A DNA stretch of 64,000 nucleotides from Clostridia bacterium (GCA_017886575.1 JAGHJP010000055.1:1-64000); one strand, 5' to 3'. Shown: positions 49,255 through 58,762, numbered from the stretch's first letter. Notes: a model not told the origin generated them from the letters alone. Numbers and translations are program-made.

Positions 49255-51272
49255 ACAATCCTCTTGAACATCTTTTCGATCTCGTATTTGGTCAGCCGCA
49301 CCACGGCGGGACGGCCATGCGGACATTTGAGCCCCGCGTTTCCGTCCATGTCGGCAAGCAGCGTTTTCACTTCGCCTTCGGTGAGCGACATGCCCCCTTT
49401 CACCGCCGCCTTGCACGCCGCCATGGCGAGCCTGTCGCGCAAAAGCTCTTCGAGCTTGATGCCTTTCAGACCCGATATATCCCCCAGAACGTCGTCGAAA
49501 AATTCGTCCAGGGCAATGGCCTGCAGGTCGAGGGGCACGGCGGTGACGGTGAACTTGCAGTCCCCGTCCCCCGCTATCTCGAACCCGATCTCCCGCAACG
49601 CGGGCTGGCAATCTTCGAGAAAAACCGCCTCGACGGGCGTCACGCGCCGTTCATAGGGCACGAGCATGGGCTGCTGCGCGATCTCGCGGTTTTCCGCCTT
49701 GCGCCGCAGACGGTCGAAGATGAGCCGCTCGTGCGCCGCGTGCTGGTCGATGATATAGACGCTGTCCCCGCACTCATAGAGAAGGAAGGTATTGAAGAGA
49801 TTGCCCTTGTACTCGCAACGATCGGTGTCGATGCGCATCTGCGCGCCGCGTTCCTTTTTGCGCGCCTCCTCTTCTGCCAGGAATTTTTTGTTTTCCTCGA
49901 AAAAGTCCTCTTTCCCCGCCGCGGGTGTGTTGACTTCCAGCGTGTTCTCTTCGAAGAACAGGTCGGCATACGGCTGCTTTGCGAGCTGCGGCGAAGGATT
50001 TTTCCCTTTCCGCACCTCTTCAAAGGGCAGTTCTTCCGTATCCTCGCCCTCATTTTCTTCTTCCCGTCCGAAGATCTTTGCCCGCGCCGCCTCTATCTCG
50101 CTCTTTGCCTGCTCATAGGTGAATACGGGCGCATGGGGAAGCGCGGAAGAGGGCGCGAAGTCCGCCCGTGCCCGTAAAGATCCCCGCCCGTCCTCTCTCT
50201 TTTCCGCAACCGAAGGGGCGCCTTTCCCGACGGACGCGGCAGCCCCGGCAGACGCGGCAACGTCGGGCGCAACGTATTCGAGCGCGCGGGAATTGCCGTC
50301 CAGCACGGAGGAGACCACGCCGTACAGCGCGCCATAGACGACCTGGTTGTCGGCAAAGCGCACGTCCGCTTTGTTCGGGTGCACGTTGACGTCCACCAGC
50401 TCGGGGGACATGTCGACGTACAGGACGTAGAAAGGATACTGCCGCTTCATGGTATAACTCGCATAGGCATTGGTCAGCGCGGCGGAGAGCGTGGCGTTGA
50501 CGACGAAGCGGCCGTTCAGGAACACGCTCTGATAACTGCGGTTGGGCTTGAAAAAATTCTGGTTACTGATATAGCCGCGGATGCGGATGCCGTTCTTCGT
50601 CCCGTCGATGCGATAGGTGTCCCGGAGGATATTTGCGCCGTACACCGACACGAGCGCCTCCTCTTCCCCCCCGCCGAAGGACTGCGAAACCAGGCGGCCG
50701 TCCGCAAAGTAGCGGAAGCGCACTTCGGGACGGGAGAGGATGAAGCGATTGACGAAGGTGGTGATGTCCGCCTCCTCCGCCTTGTCCGATTTCAGGAATT
50801 TGAGGCGTACGGGCGTATTATAGAAGAGATCCTCCACTTCCGCCAGCGTGCCTTCCGCGCCCGCCGCGCGGGCGGGTTCGCCGATCTCTCCGCCGTCACA
50901 TGCGATCTGATAACACTCCGCGCCCGCGCATTTGGAGGTATAGCGCATGTGCGAGACCGCCGAGACGGAGGCGACCGCCTCGCCGCGGAACCCGAGGGTG
51001 CTGATGTGTTCGAGGTCCTGCGCCTTGGATATCTTGCTCGTGGCGTGGGGCAAAAATACGCTCTTCAGATCGGCATATTCGATGCCGCCGCCGTTGTCGA
51101 GGACGGAGATGTAACTCTTGCCCCCCTTTTCGATGCGTATTTCTATTTCGCTCGCGCCCGCGTCGAGGGCGTTCTCCACCAACTCCTTGACAACGGAATA
51201 GGGACGGTCGACTACCTCGCCCGCCGCGATGCGGTTGTATACGTTGGGGCTTAAAACGTTGATTTTCGCCAT
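49251..51272 (-). CDS. mutL: DNA mismatch repair protein MutL
   Basis: A 673-residue MutL. The GHKL ATPase domain shows NRIAAGEVVDRPYSVVKELV, LDNGGGIEYADL and LGFRGEAVASVSAVS. A long charged linker (about 330-470) precedes the C-terminal dimerisation/endonuclease domain. There the metal-site motifs are seen as DQHAAHERLIFD, with Asp in place of the final Glu, and CPHGRPAVV. This suggests an active nicking MutL as in B. subtilis. It starts 6 bp after mutS. Confidence 0.96.
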   Translation of the reverse strand: MAKINVLSPNVYNRIAAGEVVDRPYSVVKELVENALDAGASEIEIRIEKGGKSYISVLDNGGGIEYADLKSVFLPHATSKISKAQDLEHISTLGFRGEAVASVSAVSHMRYTSKCAGAECYQIACDGGEIGEPARAAGAEGTLAEVEDLFYNTPVRLKFLKSDKAEEADITTFVNRFILSRPEVRFRYFADGRLVSQSFGGGEEEALVSVYGANILRDTYRIDGTKNGIRIRGYISNQNFFKPNRSYQSVFLNGRFVVNATLSAALTNAYASYTMKRQYPFYVLYVDMSPELVDVNVHPNKADVRFADNQVVYGALYGVVSSVLDGNSRALEYVAPDVAASAGAAASVGKGAPSVAEKREDGRGSLRARADFAPSSALPHAPVFTYEQAKSEIEAARAKIFGREEENEGEDTEELPFEEVRKGKNPSPQLAKQPYADLFFEENTLEVNTPAAGKEDFFEENKKFLAEEEARKKERGAQMRIDTDRCEYKGNLFNTFLLYECGDSVYIIDQHAAHERLIFDRLRRKAENREIAQQPMLVPYERRVTPVEAVFLEDCQPALREIGFEIAGDGDCKFTVTAVPLDLQAIALDEFFDDVLGDISGLKGIKLEELLRDRLAMAACKAAVKGGMSLTEGEVKTLLADMDGNAGLKCPHGRPAVVRLTKYEIEKMFKRIV

Positions 51273-51278
51273 GGTCCT

Positions 51279-53915
51279 TTATTCCCTCCTCTCCGTTTCA
51301 CCTTCGCCGCGCTCCTTTTCGATGTCCGATTTGAGTTCGGACAGCAGGAGCAGCGCCTGCACGGGCGAAAGGGTGTCGACGTCCGTTTCGAGAATGACGC
51401 GCTCCGCGCGGGTAAGTTCCCGCTTTTCTTCCCGCATCTCTGCCTCTTCCTCCTCAGCGGGGACGACGGCGGGACGGTTGACGTCGTTCTTTTCGAGCGA
51501 CTTCAAGATCTGCTTGGCGCGGCCCGTCACCTCTTTGGGCACGCCCGCCAGCGCTGCGACTTCCACGCCGAAACTCTTGTTGGCGCCGCCGCGCTGTATC
51601 TTGCGCAGGAACACGATGCTCCCGCCCAACTCGCGCACGGTCACTTTGTAGTTTTTCACGCCCTCCAGCTTGCCTTCCAGCTCGGTCAATTCATGATAGT
51701 GCGTCGCAAACAGCGTTTTGGCGCGGATATTTTTGGTCAGGAACTCCACGACCGCCCAGGCGATGGAAAGCCCGTCGTAGGTGCTCGTCCCCCGCCCCAC
51801 TTCGTCCAGAACGAGCAGGCTGTCCTTGGTGGCGTGCAGCAGAATGGAGGCGACTTCGGTCATCTCCACCATGAAAGTGGACTGATCGAAGATGAGATTG
51901 TCGCTCGCCCCCACGCGGGTGAAGATCCTGTCCGTCAGGGGAACGGTCGCGCTCTTGGCGGGCACGAAGGAGCCGATGTGCGCCATAAGCACGATGAGCG
52001 CGGTCTGCCGCATATAAGTGGATTTGCCCGCCATGTTCGGGCCCGTAATGATCATGGTGCGGTTTTCCCCGCCGTCCATCAGAGTATCGTTGGGCACGAA
52101 CCGCTCGCGGGAGATCGCCTCCACGACGGGATGCCGCCCCTCGACGATCTTCAATTCGCCCCCTCGCCCGGATATCTTCGGGCGGCAGTACTTGTTCTCT
52201 TTGGCGACCGCCGCAAGGGCGACCAGACAGTCGAGGAGCGCGACCGCGCGGGCGACGCTCTTCAGTTTTTCGATGTTTCTGCCCAAAATGTCCTTGATCT
52301 CGCCATAGAGCTGCGCTTCGAGCGAAAGAGCTTTTTCCTCCGCGCCCAAGATGCGGCTCTCGAGGTCTTTGAGTTCCTCGGTCACGAACCGCTCCGCCGT
52401 CGCCAGCGTCTGCCGTCGGATGTACCGTTCGGGCGCGCGGTCCTTGAAGGCGTTGGGAATTTCGATATAATAGCCGAACACGCGGTTGAAGCCGATCTTC
52501 AGTTTGGGGATGCCCGTCGCCGCCCGTTCCCGTTCCTCCATCTCCGCTTTCAGGGCGTTGGAATTTTTATGCAGGGCGCGCACCTCGTCGAGTTCGGCGC
52601 TGTACCCCGCGCGGATATATCCCCCGTCCTTGGTCGCCGCCGAAGCCTGCGGGTCGATGGCGCGGTCCAGAAGTTCATAGATCTCCTTCATGTCATGAAG
52701 CCCCGCGTCGACGTCCTTCAACGCGGCTGACGAAAAGCCCGAAAGCCGAAATTTGAGGGCGGGAACAGCGCGGAGGGACGCGGCGAGCGCCAGGCAGTCG
52801 CGGGGCGTTAAATTGCCGTTGGATATCTTGCCCGCCAGCCGCTCGACGTCGCGGATCTCTTTGAGCGCCTCGGCGATGCCTAAGCGCACCACCGTGCCTT
52901 CCACCAGCTCTTCGACGCCGTCCAGGCGGTATTCGATGTCCTCTTTCTCGCTCAGCGGCGAAAGCACCATTTCGTTCAGGAGCCTTGCGCCCATGCCCGT
53001 CGCCGTCCGATCGAGGAGCCACAGGAGCGAACCGTATTTCTTATTTTCGGCGTTGCTCTTCACGAGTTCGAGGTTGCGCACGGCAACGGGGTCGAGGGTC
53101 ATGTACCGTTCGCTGCGGAGCATTCTGATCGAAGTTATGTTTTTGAGCGCATGTTTTTGCGTCTCCCGCAGATACTCTATCAGGGCGCCCGCCGCGCCGA
53201 GCGCCGCGGGATGTCCCGCAATGCCGAACGCCGCCAAGGACTGCACGTCGAACTGTTCCAAGAGATTCTTTTCGGCGTGCTTTTCGTTGAACGCCCAGGC
53301 GTAGTAGGAGGAGAAGGGCGGCAAGACCTTGTGCTTCACCTCTTTGAGTTCCCTGCCCGCAAAGAGCATGTCGTCGTCCGACACGATCTCCGCCACGGAG
53401 AGTTTGACCAATTGATCCGCCGTGCGCTGCACGGCGTCCGCGCCCGTAAATTCCGCCGCGCAGAACTCCCCCGTCGTGATGTCCGCCCAGGCGACGCCGC
53501 AGGCTTCGCCGTGCTTGCAGACGGCGGCAATAAAGTTGTTCTTCTTCTCGTCGAGCATGCTGTCCTCGGTGAGCGTGCCCGCCGAAATGATGCGGATGAC
53601 GTCCCGCTCGACGAGTTCGGACGCCTTGCTCTTCTGCGAGGGGTCGGAGAGTTGCTCGCAGACGGCGATCTTCTCTCCCATGCCGACAAGTTTGGCAATG
53701 TAGCCGTCGGCGGCGTGGTACGGGATGCCGCACATGGGCGCGCGCTCGGAAAGCCCGCAGTCCCTGCCCGTCAGGGTCAGATCCAGAAGGCGGGACACCT
53801 TGACGGCGTCGTCGAAAAACATCTCGTAAAAATCGCCCAGACGGTAAAAGACGATACAGTCCTTGTGCGCCTCCTTGACCTGAAAATAATGTTGCATCAT
53901 CTGTGAGAGTGCCAT
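51279..53915 (-). CDS. mutS: DNA mismatch repair protein MutS
   Basis: An 878-residue MutS. The mismatch-binding Phe-x-Glu is in FYRLGDFYEMFFDDA; the ATPase carries Walker A GPNMAGKSTYMRQTALI and Walker B LVLDEVGRGTSTYDG, with the signature TFMVEMTEVASILLHAT. The C-terminal HTH/dimerisation part includes VAALAGVPKEVTGRAKQIL. Domain order and length are those of MutS1. It lies 21 bp downstream of miaB and 6 bp upstream of mutL. Confidence 0.97.
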   Translation of the reverse strand: MALSQMMQHYFQVKEAHKDCIVFYRLGDFYEMFFDDAVKVSRLLDLTLTGRDCGLSERAPMCGIPYHAADGYIAKLVGMGEKIAVCEQLSDPSQKSKASELVERDVIRIISAGTLTEDSMLDEKKNNFIAAVCKHGEACGVAWADITTGEFCAAEFTGADAVQRTADQLVKLSVAEIVSDDDMLFAGRELKEVKHKVLPPFSSYYAWAFNEKHAEKNLLEQFDVQSLAAFGIAGHPAALGAAGALIEYLRETQKHALKNITSIRMLRSERYMTLDPVAVRNLELVKSNAENKKYGSLLWLLDRTATGMGARLLNEMVLSPLSEKEDIEYRLDGVEELVEGTVVRLGIAEALKEIRDVERLAGKISNGNLTPRDCLALAASLRAVPALKFRLSGFSSAALKDVDAGLHDMKEIYELLDRAIDPQASAATKDGGYIRAGYSAELDEVRALHKNSNALKAEMEERERAATGIPKLKIGFNRVFGYYIEIPNAFKDRAPERYIRRQTLATAERFVTEELKDLESRILGAEEKALSLEAQLYGEIKDILGRNIEKLKSVARAVALLDCLVALAAVAKENKYCRPKISGRGGELKIVEGRHPVVEAISRERFVPNDTLMDGGENRTMIITGPNMAGKSTYMRQTALIVLMAHIGSFVPAKSATVPLTDRIFTRVGASDNLIFDQSTFMVEMTEVASILLHATKDSLLVLDEVGRGTSTYDGLSIAWAVVEFLTKNIRAKTLFATHYHELTELEGKLEGVKNYKVTVRELGGSIVFLRKIQRGGANKSFGVEVAALAGVPKEVTGRAKQILKSLEKNDVNRPAVVPAEEEEAEMREEKRELTRAERVILETDVDTLSPVQALLLLSELKSDIEKERGEGETERRE

Positions 53916-53936
53916 AACCGTTTCCTTTCCTTATGT

Positions 53937-55274
53937 TTACCGCACGCTTACCGGCGTCCCGAAGAGGGACACGCCGTTCGCGCCGTCGACGCGGAGCCGC
54001 ACGAATTTGCCGATCATATCTTCTTCGGACGGAAAATACCCCATCCTGCCGTACTCGTCGCGGCCGAAATACAGGCTCCGCTTGGGGTCGAAATCCTCGC
54101 AGAGGATCTCCGTTTCCCCTCCGACGTACTTTGCGCTCTTCTCCCGCGTCAACCCGTTGACGACCTCGATGAGCCGCATGATGCGCTGCTTCTGCACGTC
54201 CTCGGGGACCTGACCGGGCATCGAAGCCGCCTTCGTCCCCGTGCGGGGAGAATAGATGAAGGTGAACGCCGAGGCAAAGCCCACTTCCTGCACGAGTTTC
54301 ACCGTGGCTTCGAAGTCCTCTTCCGTTTCCCCCGGAAAGCCCACGATGATGTCCGACGTCAGTTCGGCGTCGGGGATTCGCGCTTTGAGCATGCGCACCT
54401 TTTCCATGTACTGCCCCGCCGTGTAGCGGCGGTTCATGGCGTGCAAAATGCGGTCGCTGCCGCTCTGCACGGGCAGGTGGACGAGATGGCAGATCTTGCG
54501 GTTGCGCGCGATGACGTCCACGAGGGCCTCCGTGAAATCCTTGGGGTGCGAAGTCATGAACCGCACGCGGAAGTCCCCTTCGATCTGCGCCACTCTTTCG
54601 AGCAGCTCGGGGAAACACATGTCCGTCTCGCCGTCGCTGCCGTAAGAGTTGACGTTCTGCCCCAGAAGGGTGATCTCGCGGTAGCCCTCTTTGACGAGAG
54701 CGCGGCATTCTTCCAGGATATTTTCGGGATTTCTCGAGCGTTCTCTCCCGCGGACGTAGGGCACGATGCAATAGCTGCAGAAATTGTTGCAGCCGTACAT
54801 GATGTTGACCCAGGCGTTGGGAAAACTGTTGCGAAGGGGCGGGTCGTATTCGACGACGCCCTGTGCCTCGTCGCGGAGGGACACGATCTTCTTTTTGCGG
54901 CGGCGGCGCTCCTCGATGAGGTCGCCGAGTTCCTCCAAATTGAGGTTACCGAACACGATATCCACGAAGGGAAAGCGCTTTTTCAAGAGTTCCGCCTTGC
55001 CCTTCTCCTGGGTCATGCAGCCGCCGACGGCGACGATGAGTTCGGGGCGCTGCCGTTTGAGTTTTTTGAGTTCCCCGATGTTGCCGAAGGCGTGATTTTC
55101 GGCGTTCTCGCGGATGCAGCAGGTGTTAAAAAGAATAACGTCCGCCTCGCTCTTGTCCTGCGTGGCGACGTACCCTTTGCGGCTTAAAATGCCCGCCATC
55201 TTCTCCGATTCGTGCAGGTTCATCTGGCAGCCGTATGTGACGATGTGATATTTTTTTACCTTTTCTTCGTTCAT
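53937..55274 (-). CDS. miaB: tRNA-2-methylthio-N6-dimethylallyladenosine synthase
   Basis: A 445-residue radical SAM methylthiotransferase. The N-terminal UPF0004 domain has the three cluster Cys in TYGCQMNLHESE, FNTCCIRENAE and AVGGCMTQEKG. The radical SAM motif is YGCNNFCSYCIVPYVRGRE (Cys-x3-Cys-x2-Cys) and a TRAM domain closes the protein. It completes the ms2i6A37 modification started by MiaA. It is the first gene of the mutS-mutL-miaA operon behind a good promoter. Confidence 0.96.
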   Translation of the reverse strand: MNEEKVKKYHIVTYGCQMNLHESEKMAGILSRKGYVATQDKSEADVILFNTCCIRENAENHAFGNIGELKKLKRQRPELIVAVGGCMTQEKGKAELLKKRFPFVDIVFGNLNLEELGDLIEERRRRKKKIVSLRDEAQGVVEYDPPLRNSFPNAWVNIMYGCNNFCSYCIVPYVRGRERSRNPENILEECRALVKEGYREITLLGQNVNSYGSDGETDMCFPELLERVAQIEGDFRVRFMTSHPKDFTEALVDVIARNRKICHLVHLPVQSGSDRILHAMNRRYTAGQYMEKVRMLKARIPDAELTSDIIVGFPGETEEDFEATVKLVQEVGFASAFTFIYSPRTGTKAASMPGQVPEDVQKQRIMRLIEVVNGLTREKSAKYVGGETEILCEDFDPKRSLYFGRDEYGRMGYFPSEEDMIGKFVRLRVDGANGVSLFGTPVSVR

Positions 55275-55303
55275 GCAAGTTCCGTGAATGTTGTTTTACT
55301 GTT

Positions 55304-55332
55304 ATTCTAACATTTTTTTACTTTTTTAGCAA
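55304..55332 (-). promoter_or_regulatory. Promoter of the miaB-mutS-mutL-miaA operon
   Basis: Minus strand TTGCTA (55327-55332), 17-bp spacer, TAGAAT (55304-55309). The -10 lies 30 bp upstream of the miaB start. Confidence 0.7.
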
Positions 55333-55335
55333 CCG

Positions 55336-55356
55336 TTTAATAATAAAATTATTAAA
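55336..55356. promoter_or_regulatory. Inverted repeat between miaB and the PBP gene
   Basis: Perfect 9-bp arms TTTAATAAT (55336-55344) and ATTATTAAA (55348-55356) around AAA. It touches the upstream edge of the miaB -35 and ends 18 bp before the PBP start codon, so a bound protein could affect both genes. Confidence 0.5.
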
Positions 55357-55374
55357 AAAGAAGATACTGTCAAT

Positions 55375-58134
55375 ATGAGAATCCTGAAAAAAGTTTTTGC
55401 GATCGCCCTCGCCGCCGTCCTTGCCGCCGCGCTCGGGGGCCTTGTATATTACCTGCTGGCGACCGCCTCCGCCTCCCTCGACCCGTCCGCCCTGCGCCCC
55501 GTGCAGAACAACGTTTCGGTCTATGACGGGGACGGCGGACTCATTGCGGAATGCTCGGCGTCGGGCGACAACGGCGCGGCCTATTCCGATCTGACGCAAA
55601 ACACCGTCGAGGCGTTCCTCGCGGCGGAGGACAAGCGCTTCTTTTCGCACAAGGGGCTGGATTACAGGCGCATGGCAAAGGCGCTCTGGCGCAACGTGAC
55701 CACCCTTTCCTTCAAGGAAGGCGCGTCCACAATCTCCCAGCAACTCGTCAAAAACACGCAGCTCTCCCCCGAAAAGACCATCGCGCGCAAGCTGAAAGAG
55801 ATCAAACTCACCCGCCAGCTCGAAAAGCGGTATTCCAAGGAAGAGATCCTGGAAATGTACCTGAACACCATCTACTTCGGACACAACTGCTACGGGATAA
55901 AGAGCGCGGCACGGTTCTACTTCGACCGGGACGTGGAAGAGTTGACCCTCGCGCAGGCGGCGACGCTCGCGGGCATGGTGAAATCCCCCAACAATTATTC
56001 CCCCTTCAAGCATCCCGAAAACTGCCTGGCGCGGCGGGATCACATTCTGAGCGTCATGCGGGAGGAGGGATACATCGACGAAAGCGAGCGGCGTGAAGCC
56101 GCCGCGGAGGCGTTGCCCGCGGAGGGACACAGCCGCCTCGGTTTTGCCGAAAGTTATCTGAGCCGCGTCTTTTCGGAAGCCGAAGAATACATCGGCGCGA
56201 ACGCCTACGGCGGGCTGAAAATTTATACCTACCTGGACGGCGGACTGCAAAAGACGCTCGAAGAACTGTCCGCCATGAGCGAAACGGACAAGAGCTTCTG
56301 CGTTATCGATAACGCCGGGCACGGCGTGAAGGCGTTTTTCTCGACCATCGGCAACGCCCCGCGCCTGCCCGCCTCCGCCATCAAGCCGCTCGCGGTCTAT
56401 GCCCCCGCACTCGAAGAAAACCTTATCTCCCCCGCCACGCCCGTCCTGGACGAAAAAACCGACTTCGGGGGCTATTCCCCGCGCAATTTCGACGGGGAAT
56501 ACCACGGGTACGTGAGCGCGCGGCAGGCGCTTGCCAAGAGCTATAACGTGCCCGCCGTCAAAATTTTGAACGCCCTTGGAACGGAAAAAGCCGCGGCATA
56601 CCTTGAAAAACTGGGGCTCCATACGGAGCGGGACGACCTGTCCCTCGCGCTTGCCCTCGGCGGCATGAAAAAGGGTTACCCCCTGCAGGAACTCACGCAG
56701 GCATATTCCGCCTTCGCCTGCGGCGGTACGTATGCCCCCGCCGCGTTCGTCCGCAAGATAACGGACGGGAACGGCAAGACCGTTTATGAGCGGCAAACGA
56801 AGGAAAAACGGGTGTTCGGAGAGGATACGGCAACCCTTCTGAACGACATGCTTGCGGGTGCCGTGACGGACGGCACGGCGCGCAAACTCAAGAGCGTTTC
56901 CGCGGGGTATGAATTGTGCGCCAAGACGGGCACGGGCGGCAGCGGCGCGGGCAACACGGACGCCTACTGCATCTCCTATACTTCCCGCGACACCGTGGGC
57001 GTATGGCTCGGGAACGCGGACAATGCGCCCATGGAGAAAATTACGGGCGGCGGGATGCCCGCAAACGTCAACGCAAAAATTCTGGAATACCTGTATACCG
57101 ACGCTCCCCCGGCCGATCTTGCAAGATCGGCGGACGTCGTCGATTGCGCCCTGGATAAGACGGAATACGAACAAAATCACAAACTGGTCCTGTGCGACCC
57201 GAACGCCCCCATACAGGAAAAAACGGTGCACGATCTCTTCAAAAAATCGGCGCGCCCGCGGGAACAATCCTATCGTTTTTCCCGCCCCGCCCTGGAAAAA
57301 ATATCGGCAGTTGTGCAAAATGACGGCATTTGCATTGTACTATGTCAGACAGAATACTATTCAATTGTCATCAATCGGGAGAGCTGTGACGGTTTTACAA
57401 CGGTGTATTGCGGAAAATGCCCGAAAGACTTTCTCGATACAGATGTCGAAGAGGGAAAAAGCTATCTTTACTCGGTTACCCCCTATTACAATGAGTTCGT
57501 CGGAAAAACCGTCGAGTTGCCGAAACTCCTTTACACAAAACGGAACGTTCCCGACAAAATTTCAAGGAGCGATGGAACGGAAAAAGCTGTATCAGACGTA
57601 CTATGTCAGACAGAACTGTATCTTTCAGGCAAAAAATCTTACGATTTTGGCTTTCTAACCAAAGATCGGAACGAGTTTTTTACTTGCCATCCCCTACGGG
57701 CAAATGCTGAAAAAGCCGACGGCACCAAGGACGGCAACGACGGCAAAATATGTGCCGAACAAAGCGAAAGTTTTGACAGAAAAATTGTTTTTGACCGTAA
57801 CAAAGCCGACAGCAAATGCCCTTCCCACTGCAAGACCACCGACAGCGAATACACATACATTACCCTTGCGGCGGAACAGACCGACGGGAATCTGATTTGC
57901 GGCGCGGACGAAATGAAAGGCGAGAACGGCAACGCGCACGACAGCGGGAATGGCGTCTCCGTGCCGCGGGAATGGTGGCGCGGAAATGCGGCCGCCGATT
58001 TCGGGTTCGGCATCGGTTGGCGACTGATCTTCCCCTTTCCTCGCCGCAAGCCTTTTCCGTTCGTCCTTTCCGCTCCTTGGCTTCTCGGCTCGCCTTTCTC
58101 AGACGGAATACCTCTTAAAGACGACGTATCTTAA
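55375..58134 (+). CDS. Class A penicillin-binding protein (transglycosylase/transpeptidase) with atypical C-terminus
   Basis: A 919-residue bifunctional peptidoglycan synthase. After an N-terminal membrane anchor comes a GT51 domain with EDKRFFSHKG (85-94) and the TISQQLVKN and RKLKEIKLTRQLEKRYSKEEI blocks. The transpeptidase motifs are SAIK (334-337), SYN (389-391) and KTGT (517-520). Residues about 640-725 resemble a fibronectin-like domain. From about 730 the sequence is Cys/Trp/Lys-rich and of low complexity, unlike known PBP tails. Two copies of the palindromic repeat are read in the same frame, each encoding VLCQTE (655-660 and 742-747). The true end of the functional protein is uncertain. 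Confidence 0.88.
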   Translation: MRILKKVFAIALAAVLAAALGGLVYYLLATASASLDPSALRPVQNNVSVYDGDGGLIAECSASGDNGAAYSDLTQNTVEAFLAAEDKRFFSHKGLDYRRMAKALWRNVTTLSFKEGASTISQQLVKNTQLSPEKTIARKLKEIKLTRQLEKRYSKEEILEMYLNTIYFGHNCYGIKSAARFYFDRDVEELTLAQAATLAGMVKSPNNYSPFKHPENCLARRDHILSVMREEGYIDESERREAAAEALPAEGHSRLGFAESYLSRVFSEAEEYIGANAYGGLKIYTYLDGGLQKTLEELSAMSETDKSFCVIDNAGHGVKAFFSTIGNAPRLPASAIKPLAVYAPALEENLISPATPVLDEKTDFGGYSPRNFDGEYHGYVSARQALAKSYNVPAVKILNALGTEKAAAYLEKLGLHTERDDLSLALALGGMKKGYPLQELTQAYSAFACGGTYAPAAFVRKITDGNGKTVYERQTKEKRVFGEDTATLLNDMLAGAVTDGTARKLKSVSAGYELCAKTGTGGSGAGNTDAYCISYTSRDTVGVWLGNADNAPMEKITGGGMPANVNAKILEYLYTDAPPADLARSADVVDCALDKTEYEQNHKLVLCDPNAPIQEKTVHDLFKKSARPREQSYRFSRPALEKISAVVQNDGICIVLCQTEYYSIVINRESCDGFTTVYCGKCPKDFLDTDVEEGKSYLYSVTPYYNEFVGKTVELPKLLYTKRNVPDKISRSDGTEKAVSDVLCQTELYLSGKKSYDFGFLTKDRNEFFTCHPLRANAEKADGTKDGNDGKICAEQSESFDRKIVFDRNKADSKCPSHCKTTDSEYTYITLAAEQTDGNLICGADEMKGENGNAHDSGNGVSVPREWWRGNAAADFGFGIGWRLIFPFPRRKPFPFVLSAPWLLGSPFSDGIPLKDDVS
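57337..57357. repeat. Palindromic repeat, copy 5 (inside the PBP gene)
   Basis: GTACTATGTC, central A, GACAGAATAC. One arm has a T-to-G change. It shares ACTATGTCAGACAGAA exactly with copy 6, 261 bp downstream, in the same reading frame. Confidence 0.7.
57598..57618. repeat. Palindromic repeat, copy 6 (inside the PBP gene)
   Basis: GTACTATGTC, central A, GACAGAACTG. The left half-site is identical to copy 5; the right arm is more degenerate. It lies at the point where the protein sequence becomes atypical. Confidence 0.65.
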
Positions 58135-58200
58135 AAAAGCCATTCTGCCTCATCGCATTTTGAGCGACTTATTTTTGAAACAATTTTTTGGATAAAAGCA

Positions 58201-58232
58201 CAGAGAACTCATCCCGCAGGATGAGTTCTCTG
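58201..58232 (-). terminator. Terminator downstream of the 154-residue membrane protein gene
   Basis: A perfect 14-bp stem (CAGAGAACTCATCC at 58201-58214 with its complement at 58219-58232), loop CGCA. On the minus strand it is followed by TGCTTTTAT. It could also end transcription from the PBP gene, about 65 bp away on the plus strand. Confidence 0.75.
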
Positions 58233-58275
58233 TATGATGCAGATATAAAGTCAAATATTATTTTATGCACGGATT

Positions 58276-58740
58276 TCAAGAAACTGCCGCCGCGTCTTTC
58301 TGCTCGATTTTTTCGGCATGCAAATACCGCTCCATAAAAATATCGAGGTACTCTTCCTTCGGCTTTTCATTTCTTTTAGAAATGAAGAAATAAATTGCAT
58401 AGATCATTGCAAAGATGACAAGCGGAATGAAAAAGACAACACAGCAGATCACAGCCCAAGCGACGGAACATATTTTTTGAAACAAAGTTTCTTTCTTGTC
58501 ATCGGATAATTTCCCTTCGGGATCGTATTCGATGTCGCCTTCGATCGTACAGCCGTCCGCATCTTCCGATATGGTCGCCGTATACCAATATCCGTTATGG
58601 TCACCTTTTTCGATCCCCAGCCAAAAGCTTCCGTCCGAAAACTCCCTGTATAAGAAGTCCCGTTCCGGAAAACCCTTTGCCGCATGCGGCAGGATACGCA
58701 AAATTTCCGCCTTGGAGAACGGCGAATGATAGACGATCAT
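58276..58740 (-). CDS. Hypothetical membrane protein
   Basis: A 154-residue protein of unknown family. An N-terminal soluble domain of about 85 residues (with REFSDGSFWLGIEKGDHNG and ATISEDADGCTIEGDIEYD, beta-rich) is followed by one long hydrophobic segment at about 92-119 (two short helices possible) and a charged tail. No catalytic motif is seen. It lies 22 bp downstream of the thiI stop on the same strand and ends at a strong terminator, so it may be the last gene of the carB-dapF, cysteine desulfurase and thiI transcript. Confidence 0.7.
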   Translation of the reverse strand: MIVYHSPFSKAEILRILPHAAKGFPERDFLYREFSDGSFWLGIEKGDHNGYWYTATISEDADGCTIEGDIEYDPEGKLSDDKKETLFQKICSVAWAVICCVVFFIPLVIFAMIYAIYFFISKRNEKPKEEYLDIFMERYLHAEKIEQKDAAAVS

Positions 58741-58762
58741 CTTTCCCCTCCTCCGTTCTTCC

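Noticed and set aside
55318-57318. Open frame of about 660 codons on the minus strand opposite the PBP gene
   Set aside because: No recognisable domain, while the plus strand has all GT51 and transpeptidase motifs.
57694-57939. Minus-strand frame encoding a hydrophobic, Val/Phe-rich peptide opposite the PBP tail
   Set aside because: It looks like a membrane segment but has no start signals or family match; probably the mirror of Asp/Asn/Lys-rich codons.
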